Part shown: one piece after another, positions 12,340 to 23,065 of the stretch
Layout of the letters: every line of letters begins with the position of its first letter
Numbering within the stretch: position 1 is the stretch's first letter
From: Micrasema longulum
Taxonomy: Eukaryota > Arthropoda > Insecta > Trichoptera > Brachycentridae
DNA: 64,000 bases
Assembly (NCBI GenBank): GCA_022494885.1
Contig: JAGVSM010002388.1
Span: 496,001 to 560,000, forward strand
Reading direction: 5' to 3'
Translations under genes and position numbers: made by a program
The notes under the pieces: model-generated
Told to the model about the DNA's origin: nothing
Database searches by the model: none
The model's input: only the letters and a program-made list of their open reading frames with translations

Positions 12340-12900
12340 TTCGCAATAGATGGTGCATAAAGCACTTCATTAATAAACTGAATAAAGTGTATCTCAAATG
12401 TCTTTTACATGAAGTCTTACGGCTCAAGGCCCAGTCCCGGTACAACGGAAAATTGCGCTGAATCGGGTTGTGCTCGCGGTCACGTGGCTAGTTTGGAGGA
12501 TTCACGTATCAGCGGTCCAAGGTTCAAACCTCACTATTCTCGATTCTAAACTCGATTCCAATTTTTTAATTGAGAGTTATTTACTCGTCGAAAATGGTTT
12601 GATTATTTTTTTTAAAATTAGTCGTATGAGCGCAAATATGTATTTTTAAGAATAAAAAAATCCTTTTATCCGATACTTGATATCGATTCCGCTGGCAAGA
12701 ATCCTAGGGATTGAATTTAGAACCTTAAGCATGGTAGGCGAACGCTTCAACCACTTCACTTAGAAGTAAACTCATTTCTAAACGATTTCTTTTTTCAGAT
12801 TTTTTACCTAAGAGAAGGCAAAACAAAAAAACTCACGTCCAGGATTATAATTCTGTTTTACTCGCAGAACTGTATTTTTTATTCGGCTGGGTAAAAAAAA
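12340..12900 (-). repeat. SINE family 3 plus unit X, interrupted by SINE family 4
   Basis: The outer parts match 32576-32960 on the minus strand: tail GATGGTGCATAAAGCACTTC at 12352, tRNA-like head near 12735-12770, and unit X (TTTTTACCTAAGAGAAGGC... to AACTGTATTTTTTATTCGGC) to 12900. Between about 12415 and 12660 lies unrelated plus-strand sequence with GGTTGTGCTCGCGGTCACGT, GGCTAGTTTGG and AAGGTTCAAACCTCAC, a second tRNA-like head (family 4, also at 26205-26330). This is therefore a SINE inserted in a SINE. Confidence 0.6.
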
Positions 12901-13251
12901 AAGTTAAATTAACATTAAAATAAGTATTTAGCCCTTTTTGTGTTTCATTTGATTGTATTGTTTTGCAAGAGGCTTTGAGGCAAATATGTCTGAGCGCTGT
13001 TTTGTTAATTATTAATATTTTTCTTAATTTTGTTTAAATATTGAGCTTATTTCAACAGGAAAGAGTTATAATAATTCATTTACTGTAATTATTTATCCTA
13101 AATTTCAAAATTAATTCAAATAAACCTTTTTCCGAATTTAATATAAAATAAAATAAAATATATAAAAAGCACTAATTGGTCAACCATCATAATTAATAAA
13201 TAGAAATGTACCCAGTATTTTTTAATTAATAACTTAAATGTAAATATAAGT

Positions 13252-13642
13252 CACTTATTTGTTTATAAATTTGTATAAACCACTTAATTTTTTTAAAAAT
13301 TACACTTCGACCGGTTTCGAGGTTACTATCTTATCGTCAGGAATATAACTAACTTATAATTACACGCGTTGCTATTTATATAAAAAATATTGTATGAAAG
13401 AGACAGAAAATTGAAAGAAAGAGAGAGAACGAAGATAAAATAAATCTTTTTCTAATAAATCTCTTTCTCTCTCTTTCTTTCAATTTTTCGTCTCTTTAAT
13501 ACAAAATTTTATTAAATAAATAGCAACGCGTGTAATTATAAGTTAGTTAAATTCCTGAAGATGAGGTAGTAACCTCGAAACCGGTCGAAGTGTAATTAAA
13601 AAAAAAAAAAGTGGTTTATACAAATTTATAAACAAATAAGTG
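13252..13642. mobile_element. Foldback (palindromic) MITE with ACCGGTTTCGA core
   Basis: The ends are exact inverted repeats: CACTTATTTGTTTATAAATT at 13252 and its complement ending at 13642. Pairing continues inward through CGACCGGTTTCGAGGTTACT on the left (about 13306) and its complement near 13570-13590, then CACGCGTTGCTATTTAT, and a central GA/CT-rich region that also pairs. Nearly the whole 391 bases can fold on itself. There is no ORF. The flanks (AAGT / TAAA) give no clear target duplication. The GACCGGTTTCGA core with a following TCGTCAGG/CCTGAAGATGA segment recurs at 53215-53527. Confidence 0.85.
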
Positions 13643-14079
13643 TAAAATGTCATACCACAAAGTGAAAAATGTTTTTGATAACAATAATATAGTAAATATA
13701 AGTTTTTACATCATAAAATGTTAACCTTTCTTTACGCTGTAAGGTTAATGCAATAATTGGCATATTTTTTTTGGGCATTCTGACAATAACTAACTACAAT
13801 TCATACTTTTTGATATGGTGAAAGGAAACAATAACGTTCGTTTGTTATATAGTGTATTGCGTATTGGGTCAATATCCGCCATCCACCCGGAGTCGCACTA
13901 CTCATATAACTGAGCGGCATAAAACTGGGTTCACACGAAGACAATACTTTCCTATCTCAGCTCCGTGAACAGCTCCGATCACGCCGGGTAGGACAATTGA
14001 ACAGGGTAGTCAACAATTGAACAGAGTTATGCAAAAAGCAGAAATTTTGGTAAAAATTAGTTATTGTTGTTATCAAGTT

Positions 14080-14830
14080 CAAGAAGGTTAATTCTATGTT
14101 CTGTTTAAAACAGCCAGGACGCTTTCAAACAACAAACCGTAATAATCACCTTCTGAAGATTTAATGATGACAAAACGACATTAACAGGAATGACGCCTCA
14201 TACATTCTGAGTTAGTATGAGGTTTCATTCAATATTAGATCTGTAGATCTGGCCGTTTTCTGCAAAATGCGTATTTTAGGTTGTGCAGTCGCCAGATTTA
14301 CGAAAATCAACAAAATTCATTTGAAACATTATTGAATTAGGTGTTTTTATTTATTTATTTGTTCATACACACAAATACATGTACATTACAAAAAATTAGT
14401 TAAAATAAGTTATTATCAAAAATTAATTTAGGTAAATTATTCTTTACAATTTAATACATTAAAACATAAAATAATATGATCAATAAATAATGACATTACA
14501 CACATCAGAGTTTTTCTAGGGCTGGTTGTTTTTTTAAAAAATGCACATTTAAGATTGTGTGGTCAGCCAGACTTAAATAATCATTAAATATTGTAATTTA
14601 CCTAATAAAATTCTTTTATGTATTATAAAAAACAAATGCATGTTTTATCATCATTTGTCAAAGTAAAAAAACTTCCAACTGTTGTGTAGATTTGATTAGT
14701 CGCCTGTTTCACAAAAGTGCTATTATCTCAGTTTCACTTTTCTGCGGTTGGCTGCTTTCTGCATAACTACGTTCAATTTGACAGTAGTTTACACACGAAA
14801 CGCTGCAAAAGTTAGTACGCAACGACGCAA
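14080..14830 (+). repeat. Dispersed repeat 'GGCTG-TTTTCTGCATAA', copies 2-4
   Basis: Three partial copies of the family at 9930-10215 lie in tandem with spacers. 14080-14290 has CAGCCAGGACGCTTTCAAAC and CTGGCCGTTTTCTGCAAAAT. 14510-14590 has GGGCTGGTTGTTTTTTTAAA. 14640-14830 has ATCATTTGTCAAAGTA and GTTGGCTGCTTTCTGCATAA. The spacing suggests repeated insertion or local duplication. The frame at 14748-14957 is a by-product. Confidence 0.6.
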
Positions 14831-14999
14831 GCGAGTTCGCGAAATAAATAATTTATTTTATACTAAAATGTGCTGTAATAATTACGTTATTTCAACTATT
14901 GCATTTATTTATTGCATATATTTATTTATTATTATGCAATTATTACAATTATTATAATTATTGTTGAAGAAAGAATGAAATATTTTTTTACTATTAATT

Positions 15000-15116
15000 T
15001 GAACTTAATAGTTTATAACATCTTTTGTAATGGTTGTCCGAGTCTTTTGTTTAGTTAAGTGTATAATTTCAGTCTCAAGTTTATTAGTCTCGTTTAAGAA
15101 TGTTGTATGTGATATT
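15000..15116 (-). repeat. LINE-B 3' portion, first half of a split copy
   Basis: The block ATCTTTTGTAATGGTTGTCC, GAGTCTTTTGTTTAGTT, TAATTTCAGTC and TTATTAGTCTCG matches 4280-4400 of LINE-B in order and orientation. Homology stops at TGATATT (15110-15116) and resumes at the same heptamer at 16286-16292, so this copy was split by the sequence between. Confidence 0.75.
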
Positions 15117-15253
15117 TATTTAAACATACATTTCTTATTAGACAAAATGGCACAAAAAACACTCTAAAAAATGTTGCTTTTAATACAAGTAGGCTCAATA
15201 TATTCGTATGGATGAATGGTCAGAAAGCCAGAAATATAAGAAAGTATGCCTTA

Positions 15254-15496
15254 AGCTAGGGTTTCCTAGGACAGCGGTGCCCGTATTTTAACGGCCGTAG
15301 TGAACGGTGATGCAGTGGACAGCCGTCGTAAAGGTGACTAGAGTGTGGTTTTCTGGGAAAACGTTGTTATTAACACCATTTAACACCGTTTTCCTAGGAA
15401 ACCACTCTCTAATCACCTTTACGATGGCTGTCCACTGCATCACCGTTCACTACGGCCGTTAAAATACGGGCACCGCTGTCCTAGGAAACCCTAGCT
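15254..15496. mobile_element. Near-perfect foldback MITE, PIF/Harbinger (Tourist)-like
   Basis: The 243-bp element begins AGCTAGGGTTTCCTAGGACA and ends with the complement. The arms are about 106-110 bases with only a few mismatches, around a loop of about 25 bases (15365-15388). It is flanked on both sides by TTA (15251-15253 and 15497-15499), a 3-bp duplication typical of PIF/Harbinger elements. The arms are GC-richer than the surroundings. There is no ORF. The arm identity implies a young or conversion-maintained copy. If transcribed it would form a long hairpin. No second copy is in the window, so superfamily assignment rests on the duplication only. Confidence 0.85.
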
Positions 15497-15727
15497 TTAT
15501 GCTGCAATCGGTTCCTATATGGACAAATGCCAGTTTTTGAACTTTGAATTTGTGTAAAGGAAACCGATTTGTTCCGGCGGGTATGATTATCGAATATTTT
15601 TCCCATAAATAAAAATGATATTAAAGAAACAAAAAAACAGTTAAAGCTCAAAAGTGAAAATATGTACAAAGTGTATTGTATATTTTTATATACTCGTACA
15701 GTGTACAGAATATTTATTTTTATTCTA

Positions 15728-16288
15728 TTTTTTTAATAAATTTATTGCATAAAATAAGTATTCATATTTAATTACAGGGAATCTATACAAAACAAATTAA
15801 TATAAAATGAAAACGGAGAGTTCCCTGTTTATGATAGTCTCCATCTAACACGGGACAATACAGTTAGTCTGTGTTGCTGAACGAGTGTTTATATTTTGCT
15901 GGGTTCTTTTGACCTCACTTAATTTATCAAAAAAATTAAGTAGTAGGCACCTCACAAACAATTGTCTTACATCCAATATCTTTAGCTCAGCAAAAAGATC
16001 TTCCGTTGCATACCTCAAGGGTTTTTTGAGAATGATCTTCATGATCCATTTTTGTGCTCTTTTCACTGTTTCAAGGATTGAACGAGAACAACCCCCCGGA
16101 GCTTAATTGCAATATGATTGTTTGTTTTAGCAAAAAGCAAAGTAAATTTGTCTCATAAGTTGAGCATTCAAAATATTTCTTAGGCTTTTATAAATGAATG
16201 CTGATTTCCGTATTTGCTTGAATATTTCTATTATTTGATCTTTACAGCTTAGTTTAGAATCTATTATGACCCCTAAGTATTGTTCTGA
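15728..16288 (-). pseudogene. LINE-A reverse transcriptase C-terminus and 3' UTR
   Basis: Reading the minus strand from 16290 gives EQYLGVIIDSKLSCKDQ, then IRKSAFIYKSLRNILNAQL and IYFAF followed by a stop, the region after the catalytic motif in many LINEs. A shifted frame continues SGGCSRSILETVKRAQKW, then KPLRYATEDLFAELKILDV and the terminal NTRSATQTN motif, to a stop at 15845. The 3' UTR runs to a T-rich plus-strand end near 15728 with AATAAATTTATT, so a poly-A end is likely there. The element is 5'-truncated and frameshifted. It lies inside the split LINE-B copy. Confidence 0.8.
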
Positions 16289-16635
16289 TATTGTCGTATT
16301 GTGTCCGTGTTTACTAAATTAAAAAAAAAATAGTACTTGGTCTACAATTACATCAGTGGCAAATTTATTAATACATTTTACAATTTCAGTTCAAAAAATT
16401 CAGTTTCATTTAACTATTTAGTTTTTTCATACAGTTCCTTACTTGTAGTGCAATAAATGAGATAATATACTGACTTTCATGTTTGATGTTGCTGTTTTTG
16501 ACTAGTCTGTTTATGTCATTTTGGTTTCCTGTTCCCAATAGTGATTGCACATAACATATTTCAGATTTTACATAGGCTTCATACGTTAGAATTTTTTTCC
16601 GTTTTTAGAACAAAGTTTAATAAATAAAAAAATAA
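16286..16635 (-). pseudogene. LINE-B RT C-terminal remnant, second half of split copy
   Basis: This interval matches 4420-4720: GTCTACAATTACATCAGTGG, TTTATGTCATTTTGGTTTCC, GCACATAACATATTTCAG and CATAGGCTTCAT. The minus-strand translation includes EAYVKSEICYVQSLLGTGNQ followed by NDINRLVKN, parallel to EAYAKTKICYMQ in the other copy. It is 5'-truncated near 16635. Confidence 0.75.
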
Positions 16636-16659
16636 TAAGTGAAACCCGGCATTTCCATA

Positions 16660-17215
16660 ACGGCTACAATTGCCCCTGTCCCGTTTTCTGTTTGTTGAGC
16701 AATCAATGCGCCATATTAACTTTGCAATTTCTTCCGGATGCCATCTACGCAACATTTTCGGCAGAAAAAATACGCGGGAACGACACTAATGTATGTAGGT
16801 ACTGTGACGTAATGTCGTACTGTCCTGTCCGTTAACGTTCACAGGAAGACGAAGCGGCCACGCGCGGTGGTGGAAGTAATCCCGTCAAGGTAGACTGCTG
16901 TCTATCTCTAAGACAATATCTCGGTTTATTGTCCTGTCCTTAATTTTCTTTTTCACACGGTGAAAATAGGTCCGATGCAGGATAATCCTGTCTTGTCCTC
17001 GCCTGAACGCTGCTTAAGCGATTAAGTGTTGTGTTTGAATTTGTGTAAAGTAAATGGACGCTGGAAAGGACCGATTTATGTGGCCGTGGGTCTGGCAATA
17101 TCCGAGCCGAGCGGTTTCACCAAATAATTCTCTCTCCAATATCCAGTAATATATTGCCCCGCTAGTTACCAGAATGCGAACATGACTGCCATATTGCGAG
17201 TGGTTTAACTTCACT
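16660..17215. other. GC-richer unique block, unassigned
   Basis: This is one of the longest non-repetitive stretches of balanced composition in the window (CCCTGTCCCGTTTTCTGTTT; GGCCACGCGCGGTGGTGG). A 66-codon minus frame at 17014-17214 has no recognised domain. A short stretch (TTTGAATTTGTGTAAAG, then ACCGATTT) also occurs near 15544-15570, hinting at a duplicated motif. It could be conserved non-coding sequence. Confidence 0.35.
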
Positions 17216-17467
17216 GATTAATTTATTGCATCAATTATGCAGAATTTCCTAGTGTAGAGTAAAGTCATTTGGCTAACATTTTTTAGTGCTTCTTTGAGTA
17301 TGAAGGATCACAGGTTTGATGCCTTACAAGTTGCGAGATACTTATGTGCTAAGTGCTGTGTTCGTTGATTTACGAATTAAGCTTGAATCACAATGTTTTC
17401 TACGCAATCTAAATACTTAATATTTTATATAATTTGTTTAAAAGCAGCACAAAAAAAATAAATTATT

Positions 17468-18170
17468 AACAATGTTTTGAGTTTGTCCAAATTTTTGTAG
17501 ATAATGACTCCTGGATTCAACCTCCTAGGGCGCTGTTCATATTAACATATTATAACTAGGACAAACTCAAAACATTGTTGATGAATTCACCTGGTCCAAG
17601 AAGGAGTATCTTCTTCTTCAGCCTTCTGTTCTCCACTGATGAATATGGACCTCTTCCATATCCTTCCATTTTTCTCGGTCGGTTGCTACTTAGAGCCAAT
17701 TTTCACCTCTAATAGCGGTTATGTCATCTGAATATCTTTTTTGTGGTCTTCCGACACCTCGTTTATTCTCCCAAGGTCTCCATCTTAGAATTTTCGGGGT
17801 CCATCTTGCGGGGTCTTGTGTCGCAACCTGCCCATTGCTACTTCAGTCCTTCTACGCAATCCATGATATCAGTTAATTTGGTTCTGTTTCGTCTTAGAAG
17901 GAGTATAACATTAAAAAAAATATTTTAGGCGTTGCCTAGTATAGAGGTGAAATACTTCAATCATATGAATTTCACCCGCAACAATAAAAGTTTCAGCTCT
18001 TTAACTTCACAAACGTCAACAGGTAGAAGATCTGAAGGAATGTAGATGTTCAATTATAGGCAGAATGGTGAATGTTACACAGTGTGTAAAGTTGCCACTT
18101 AAATCAGCCAATGACAGGTCATAAGCCCTGTGGATGCCTAGACTTCTATATTCCCTTCTGTAAAATGTTA
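17468..18170 (+). repeat. 390-bp family copy interrupted by a LINE tail
   Basis: 17468-17579 is bounded by an exact 21-base inverted repeat containing CAATGTTTTGAGTTTGTCC, the family's terminal signature. CCTGGTCCAAGAAGGAGTAT follows, then the LINE insertion at 17610-17895. The family resumes with GGCGTTGCCTAGTATAGAGG, TTTCAGCTCTTTAACTTCAC, GGCAGAATGGTGAATGTTAC, AGCCAATGACAGGTCATAAG and CTTCTATATTCCCTTCTGTA. Removing the insert restores one continuous head-to-tail unit. Confidence 0.85.
17610..17895 (-). mobile_element. 5'-truncated LINE insertion with exact 11-bp target duplication
   Basis: AGAAGGAGTAT occurs immediately on both sides (17599-17609 and 17896-17906). On the minus strand the insert reads KILRWRPWENKRGVGRPQKR, YSDDI, ENWL, a stop, then ATDREKWKDMEE. 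This is the conserved C-terminus (GRPxxRWxDDI ... W ... A.DR..W) of endonuclease/reverse-transcriptase LINEs common in insects, and the 3' end is a short AAG tail. Thus the insert is a dead-on-arrival 286-bp LINE tail in a 390-bp-family copy. The exact duplication implies a fairly recent event. Confidence 0.9.
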
Positions 18171-18364
18171 TGTTATTTTTATGTTACATGAGGTTTTTCA
18201 TTGAACGATATTAAATTAATTAATACATACAATTAAAACAGTAAATATGTTGAAAGAGCTACAAGTTTTCGAAGTTACTGACAATTTTCTCCAGAGAAAT
18301 TGATCCTGGAGAGTCTGAGAGGTTGCTGGTGACTGTTGGGTGGCCAACACATGTTCTTATTTAT

Positions 18365-18500
18365 TTTTTAATAACATTGTACATACATTTATTGGGGACA
18401 GATACACTGTTTGTAATAACACAATCAGGAACGGCTCATGCCTGGCAACTTGCCCCAAATCGCTAGAAATTCCGTGTTGAGTCGGGGCAATTTGAGTTGA
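18365..18500 (-). repeat. Probable LINE 3'-UTR fragment (GTGTTGAGTC family)
   Basis: TTATTTTTTAATAACATTGT, CATTTATTGGGGACAGATA and CCGTGTTGAGTCGGGGCAAT form a set that recurs at 51524-51630, and the end (GTGTTGAGTTGGGATACAAC) recurs at 41345-41370. The constant T-rich start suggests a poly-A tailed retroposon on the minus strand. The element type is not established. Confidence 0.45.
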
Positions 18501-18971
18501 CGTTATTTTTTTATTTTTTATTAATTGAATTTCGAAAATCTTCATTACTTTCTACTCTGTATTTAACTTTGTTTTTTTCATGTTTATTATTGCGCAATTT
18601 TTTTTTTCTAAGTTTTTGACTATGTTTTTTAATCTGTTTCTCGTACTACCTTTTTCTAAAAATATTGTTTTTAATTTACTTTTTCCAGTGTATTTTTTCG
18701 GTTTTTCCTGACTTTATAAATAACATTAGTTTGACAGTCAAAACTACTTGGTATGTATACTTTTATGTTAATGATATGATAATGAACAAATGAAAATTAC
18801 AATCAATGCGAATGAATTACAATCGGTGGTCAAAATTTACATGAATCAGGTCCCTTATTTTTAATAAATTAAGTCGTAATTGCGATGAACTAATAATATT
18901 TTGAGCATATCCAAATGTTCAAAAACTAATTTTGGATGTTAACCCTAATATTTCATCTCTTTGTTTTTTTT

Positions 18972-19136
18972 GCACCATCACAGGCCTTGAGGCCCAATTA
19001 CAATAGTGAATTACGGCACAGTACACCCATGCTTGAAAAAAAATCACATTTTCATTTTTGTGTCCTCACTAGGAATCGAACCCAGAACCTTTCGTGTGTG
19101 AGCCAAGTGCCTTAACCACTACCACAAGAAGGCCGC
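18972..19136 (-). repeat. tRNA-derived SINE, family 1
   Basis: In minus orientation the head carries a degenerate A box and a B-box region (GGGTTCGATTCCTAGTGAGG), followed by CAAGCATGGGTGTACTGTGC and GGGCCTCAAGGCCTGTGATG, as in the copy at 49991-50178. The A box is damaged by one extra base, so it is an old copy. Confidence 0.85.
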
Positions 19137-19177
19137 TTATTGTTGGAGTATTGGTGGCTTCAGTGAATTTATTTAAT

Positions 19178-19245
19178 TCTTCTTCTTCTTCTTTACATCC
19201 GCTCCTCAGTGGAGCATATGGACATCGCTTCCTGCAGCTCAATCA
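19178..19245 (-). repeat. Short LINE tail with AAG-type 3' microsatellite
   Basis: TTCTTCTTCTTCTTT on the plus strand (a GAA/AAG tail on minus) is followed by ACATCCGCTCCTCAGTGGAG and CATATGGACATC. The tail type matches the insertion at 17610-17895, and the body resembles 8961-9000. No coding part is left. Confidence 0.5.
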
Positions 19246-20059
19246 CAATGGCCGCACTTGTCAGTAATTACCAACGCGATAAAACATCTATTATTTATAA
19301 GTGATGTTTAAGGACTTTTAGTCGACCCGATAAACATCTAAAATAAGGTCTTTTAGTCGAATGTGTGATAAATCAATTACTTTACTTTTCTATGGCTGGC
19401 TGCTTTCTAAATAATTACGTTTAATTAAATTACTTGACACCGCGTACTTAGCGTTCTCCATTAAGTTGGTAAAGCATAATTAAAAATCTCACATAAAAAA
19501 AAGTTTTTCGCAAATATCTTTGTAACTCCTACAATGGAGATATCTAAGTTTGCTTCTAACATTTTTAAAGATCACCTTCTTTTTCTAATAATCAAGAGCA
19601 AGATGAAGGAACGGCTGGGAGTTGGCAAGAGCCAAGTCTCCTGGCTGCAAAATATAAGGGAATGGACAGAAGTGGGGATAGTTGTAGTCCTGCTTCGAGT
19701 AGAGCAGAACTGAAATGCTTTCGCGGCAGTGATCGCCACCATCGGAGGGACAACGTACTGGAAAAAAAATATGTGACTGACTAATTTTATGGATGTGTTC
19801 TTTTTTATCTGAGATGAAATGAATTTTAAAAACCCAAAATGGAAAGGAAACTCTCATTGTGTAATGGTAAAGACGCATGGAGGTTCCAGGTTATCAGATT
19901 CACGATGAGATTTGAATAATAGAATGTGTGATTTTTCTCAATCCCACGTATATTGTTCTGAAAAACCCTATGTTTAGGCTACTCAGCTTGTGCATTTATA
20001 AACATATTAAAATCTTTTGTCTACGAACATTTGGACAAACTCAAATATTGTAATATTAA

Positions 20060-22139
20060 AATACACCCTAAGTATTAGAATTACCTTTTCCTTATGTAAC
20101 AAATAGACCCTGCCAATGAAGGTGAAAAAAATAAGAATATAATGTATTTTAAAAGTATTTTTAATTAGCGTTACCGCAATTTGTGACTTAAAAAGGAAAT
20201 TAGATTATTGTAAGTAGAATTTGTGTTATTTGAAAATTAAAAGTTAACTAATTACATTTCTCTTTTTTATAATTTGTTTCCTTCGCTAAGAAAGTCTGTA
20301 TCGAATGAAGAACTTTAGTCCAACGGCAAATTACATTTTTAAAATATTTTCCTACGCGAAGTTAAAATAAAAGCATTAATTTACGCCATATTTTCTTAAA
20401 AAAGGAACGAAAAAAATATTAAAAGATAATTGAATAAAAACAAACTACTTTAAACGATGTCACTAGTCACACAAGAGAGTAATGGGAGATTTCAGATTTA
20501 CTTACCACCAACGGACCAATCGGCAAAACTGACCGAGAAGAAGTGGAAGAGAGCTTGAAACGTCGCACGTGGAGTAATTTCAAAAATACAAAACTTTAAA
20601 AAATCTTAGTGCCGAAAATACGATAAATAAAAATTTAAAATGGCTTAGTTTAATAGTATATGAACATTTTTTTTTAAACCACTGAACTTCCTCATTATAC
20701 TATTATTTCAATTTAATAATAAACTATTGGAGGGTCCGGCGTCTTTCAGGACACTCGCTGGTACAGCGCGGGTTTAAGCTTCGCAACTCGGTTATATGCT
20801 TAGACTTTACTCCGTCTGCGTGATCGATAAGTGTGAAAGCATTACTATCAATTATTTGAATCAAAAAACGTATTAAATATTTTTTAAATACAATAAATTT
20901 GACGTTAAAACTGTTTTATCTGCTCTCAACAGTTGTAGAAACTCTCTGTGATTATATCACCCCCCCCACTTTACACATTACCCGAGACTAAGAATAATAT
21001 AATATTCAGTTCCTGCAGCCGAACATCGGCCGGAGTACAGAAGTACGAGACCCTCCATCTTGTCTTAACCAGGAAACCATTGTGTGGCGTTCCCTTATTA
21101 TTTCACGGGAGATAAGGAAAAGAGAAATAACTCGAAAATATAAAATATAAACAAAAAATATGGCACACTCTAGCTCCAGACGTCTCATTTCGTTACTTAC
21201 GGTATAACATTTTCCATAAGATAATATTAAAATGCTTTTATTGTAACTTGTCTTCGCACGCTCGGCTTTTAAAAACATAATTTAACGACATTATTATTTC
21301 ATTTGATTTTAAACACGGAATATAATATAGAATAATTATTAGATACAAACTATGCACGACACTCTCCGATTCCACGTTAACATCCCCAAGCTAACAAATT
21401 TACTTGTGATATCAATATTTTTAAAACACAAATTATTTATTTAAAAAAGTTCTGAAATGAACTGTTTAAAACTTATTATTAAAGTTGTAATAAAACTTTC
21501 TTTTTGATGCAATTCTCTCTCTGTTTTTGGTGTGTATTATAATTATCTGTTCTCTTTTTGAAATATTTTTTAAAAACATTTTTAATATGTGTACCATGTG
21601 TATTATATTATCATATTATAAATTAAATGTTATTATTTATGTTTAATATTAATTCATTAAAACATTTTTGTTTTTTGTTTAAATTTTTAACAAATTATTT
21701 ACAATTTGCTATTTATTCTAACATTTTTCTTGTATGGATATTTTTTCATTTTTGATTTTGCATTTTAGCATGTTTTTTATACAAAAAAAACATGTTTTTT
21801 ATTTAAAAATTATTACTTACTATGTTTATACTTAACAACATTGTTTTTGTAAATGCCCCTTGTAAAATAATATTAAAAAACTATCTAAAAAAAATATTTG
21901 ATTTAAGATTGTTAAAATAATTAATAAATCACCATTAAAAAAATCTGAGTTGGTTTTGACAACATTTTGTCGTGATGGTAAAACAAGTAAGTTGGTTGAA
22001 TAAAACAACAACATTTTTTGAATGTGTGGTGCAGGGGACAAGTGGTCAACTTTGCAGGCAATATTTGATATCTGTGGTGGTATTCTAGATCTTCTCTACC
22101 CCCTTGAGAGTGATTAATTTGAAAATTCTTAATTTTTTG
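20060..22139. other. No gene recognised; GC-richer block at 20730-21270
   Basis: Most is AT-rich. 20735-20830 (GGTCCGGCGTCTTTCAGGAC) and 21005-21260 (CCGAACATCGGCCGGAGTAC; TCTAGCTCCAGACGTCTCAT) are non-repetitive and GC-richer, with a 90-codon minus frame (21006-21278) lacking any known domain or ATG-proximal signal. They could be conserved non-coding elements. The poly-C run at about 20960 is a low-complexity spot. Confidence 0.35.
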
Positions 22140-22388
22140 ATGCGACGAGACTTTGCTTCATATAATGACAACACTGATGATTAAACGTCAAATGGTGTAT
22201 AAAACTGCTTTGAAAACGGAAATAAAACTATTACGGTTTGGTCAATTTAACCTGATAAAGTGTTTTGGGTAATGCTTAAGGTCACAATAATGTTCTAAAT
22301 GAAAATAATCATGTTTGATTTCACGTGTTATTTTTTTTTGACGTTTAATCATTAGTGTAGCCATATATGAAGCGAAAATTAGTCGCAT
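22140..22388. mobile_element. Short TIR element (MITE), 249 bp
   Basis: The left arm has TGCGACGAGACTTTGCTTCA then AACACTGATGATTAAACGTC. The right arm has GACGTTTAATCATTAGTGTA then ATGAAGCGAAAATTAGTCGC, its complement with few changes. Arms are about 50 bases. The interior (about 150 bases) is AT-rich with no ORF. Flanks show no certain duplication, so the superfamily is open. Confidence 0.8.
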
Positions 22389-22716
22389 GGAAACAATAAA
22401 CATCCCCAAATTAAGCACTTTCTAGGAAAAAGAGAAGATTAATATTTGCGCTCCGGGCTGGGTTAAAACAAAACAGTATTCAAACAAAATATGTATTTAT
22501 TATCCTAAAAATATAAATAATTTATTTAACACTCTATTAATAATGTATACCGAATAATAAGGATAAACGAACAAACAAGCGTTTGTAAAGAAATATCAAT
22601 TAACTTAAATTTGGAATAAATTGTAAAGATAACTAGCTGCATTTTGATTTTTTATTCCGGATAATTTTTGTAGCGCCATTTATTAGAAAAATCACTTCAA
22701 TGGCGCTCTACAATAA

Positions 22717-23065
22717 ACATCTCAACACGTCCTGCAGCTAAAGAGCGCGTAGGTGGTTGGGATTTTAGTTCCTCTCCAATAGATTTTTTTTTTTAAATGA
22801 ATAGGAGCTAGATAATAACATTTATATTTTATAAAAAAAACTCAAAAGTTTTTTTAAGAAAAAAAAAACGTTTACATAAATAATCTTCATTACACCATAT
22901 CTTGCTGCTGCAGAGCGCATGGACAGCTAGAAATCTAGACTATATTTACATTTAAAGATTGATTAAGAAATATTTTTATAATAAATTTGATCGAAATAAT
23001 ATGAGAGCTAATATTAACCAACATCTTGCAGCTACGAAGCTCTCGGACGAATGAGATTCTAGCAA
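22717..23065 (+). repeat. Three spaced, degenerate units around CTTGCAGCT
   Basis: Similar segments occur at 22717-22770 (CGTCCTGCAGCTAAAGAGCG), 22898-22945 (ATCTTGCTGCTGCAGAGCGC) and 23019-23065 (CATCTTGCAGCTACGAAGCT), each followed by GGAC/GGTG and AGATTCTAG- or GATTTTAG-like sequence. Separations of about 180 and 120 bases are filled by AT-rich DNA. They may be an old tandem repeat with expanded spacers. Confidence 0.45.

Larger units (their letters stand above)
18893..20056. repeat. Interval bounded by 390-family terminal repeats
   Basis: The left end TTTTGAGCATATCCAAATG (18899) and the right end CATTTGGACAAACTCAAATA (about 20030-20049) are inverted copies of the family terminus. The 1.1 kb between lacks the family core; it contains a SINE (18972-19136), a LINE tail (19178-19245), a short copy of the TTCTATGGCTGGCTGCTTTC repeat (19390) and an unassigned frame at 19585-19878 (−). 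Either a longer relative was filled with later insertions or two solo ends are coincidentally facing. Confidence 0.45.
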
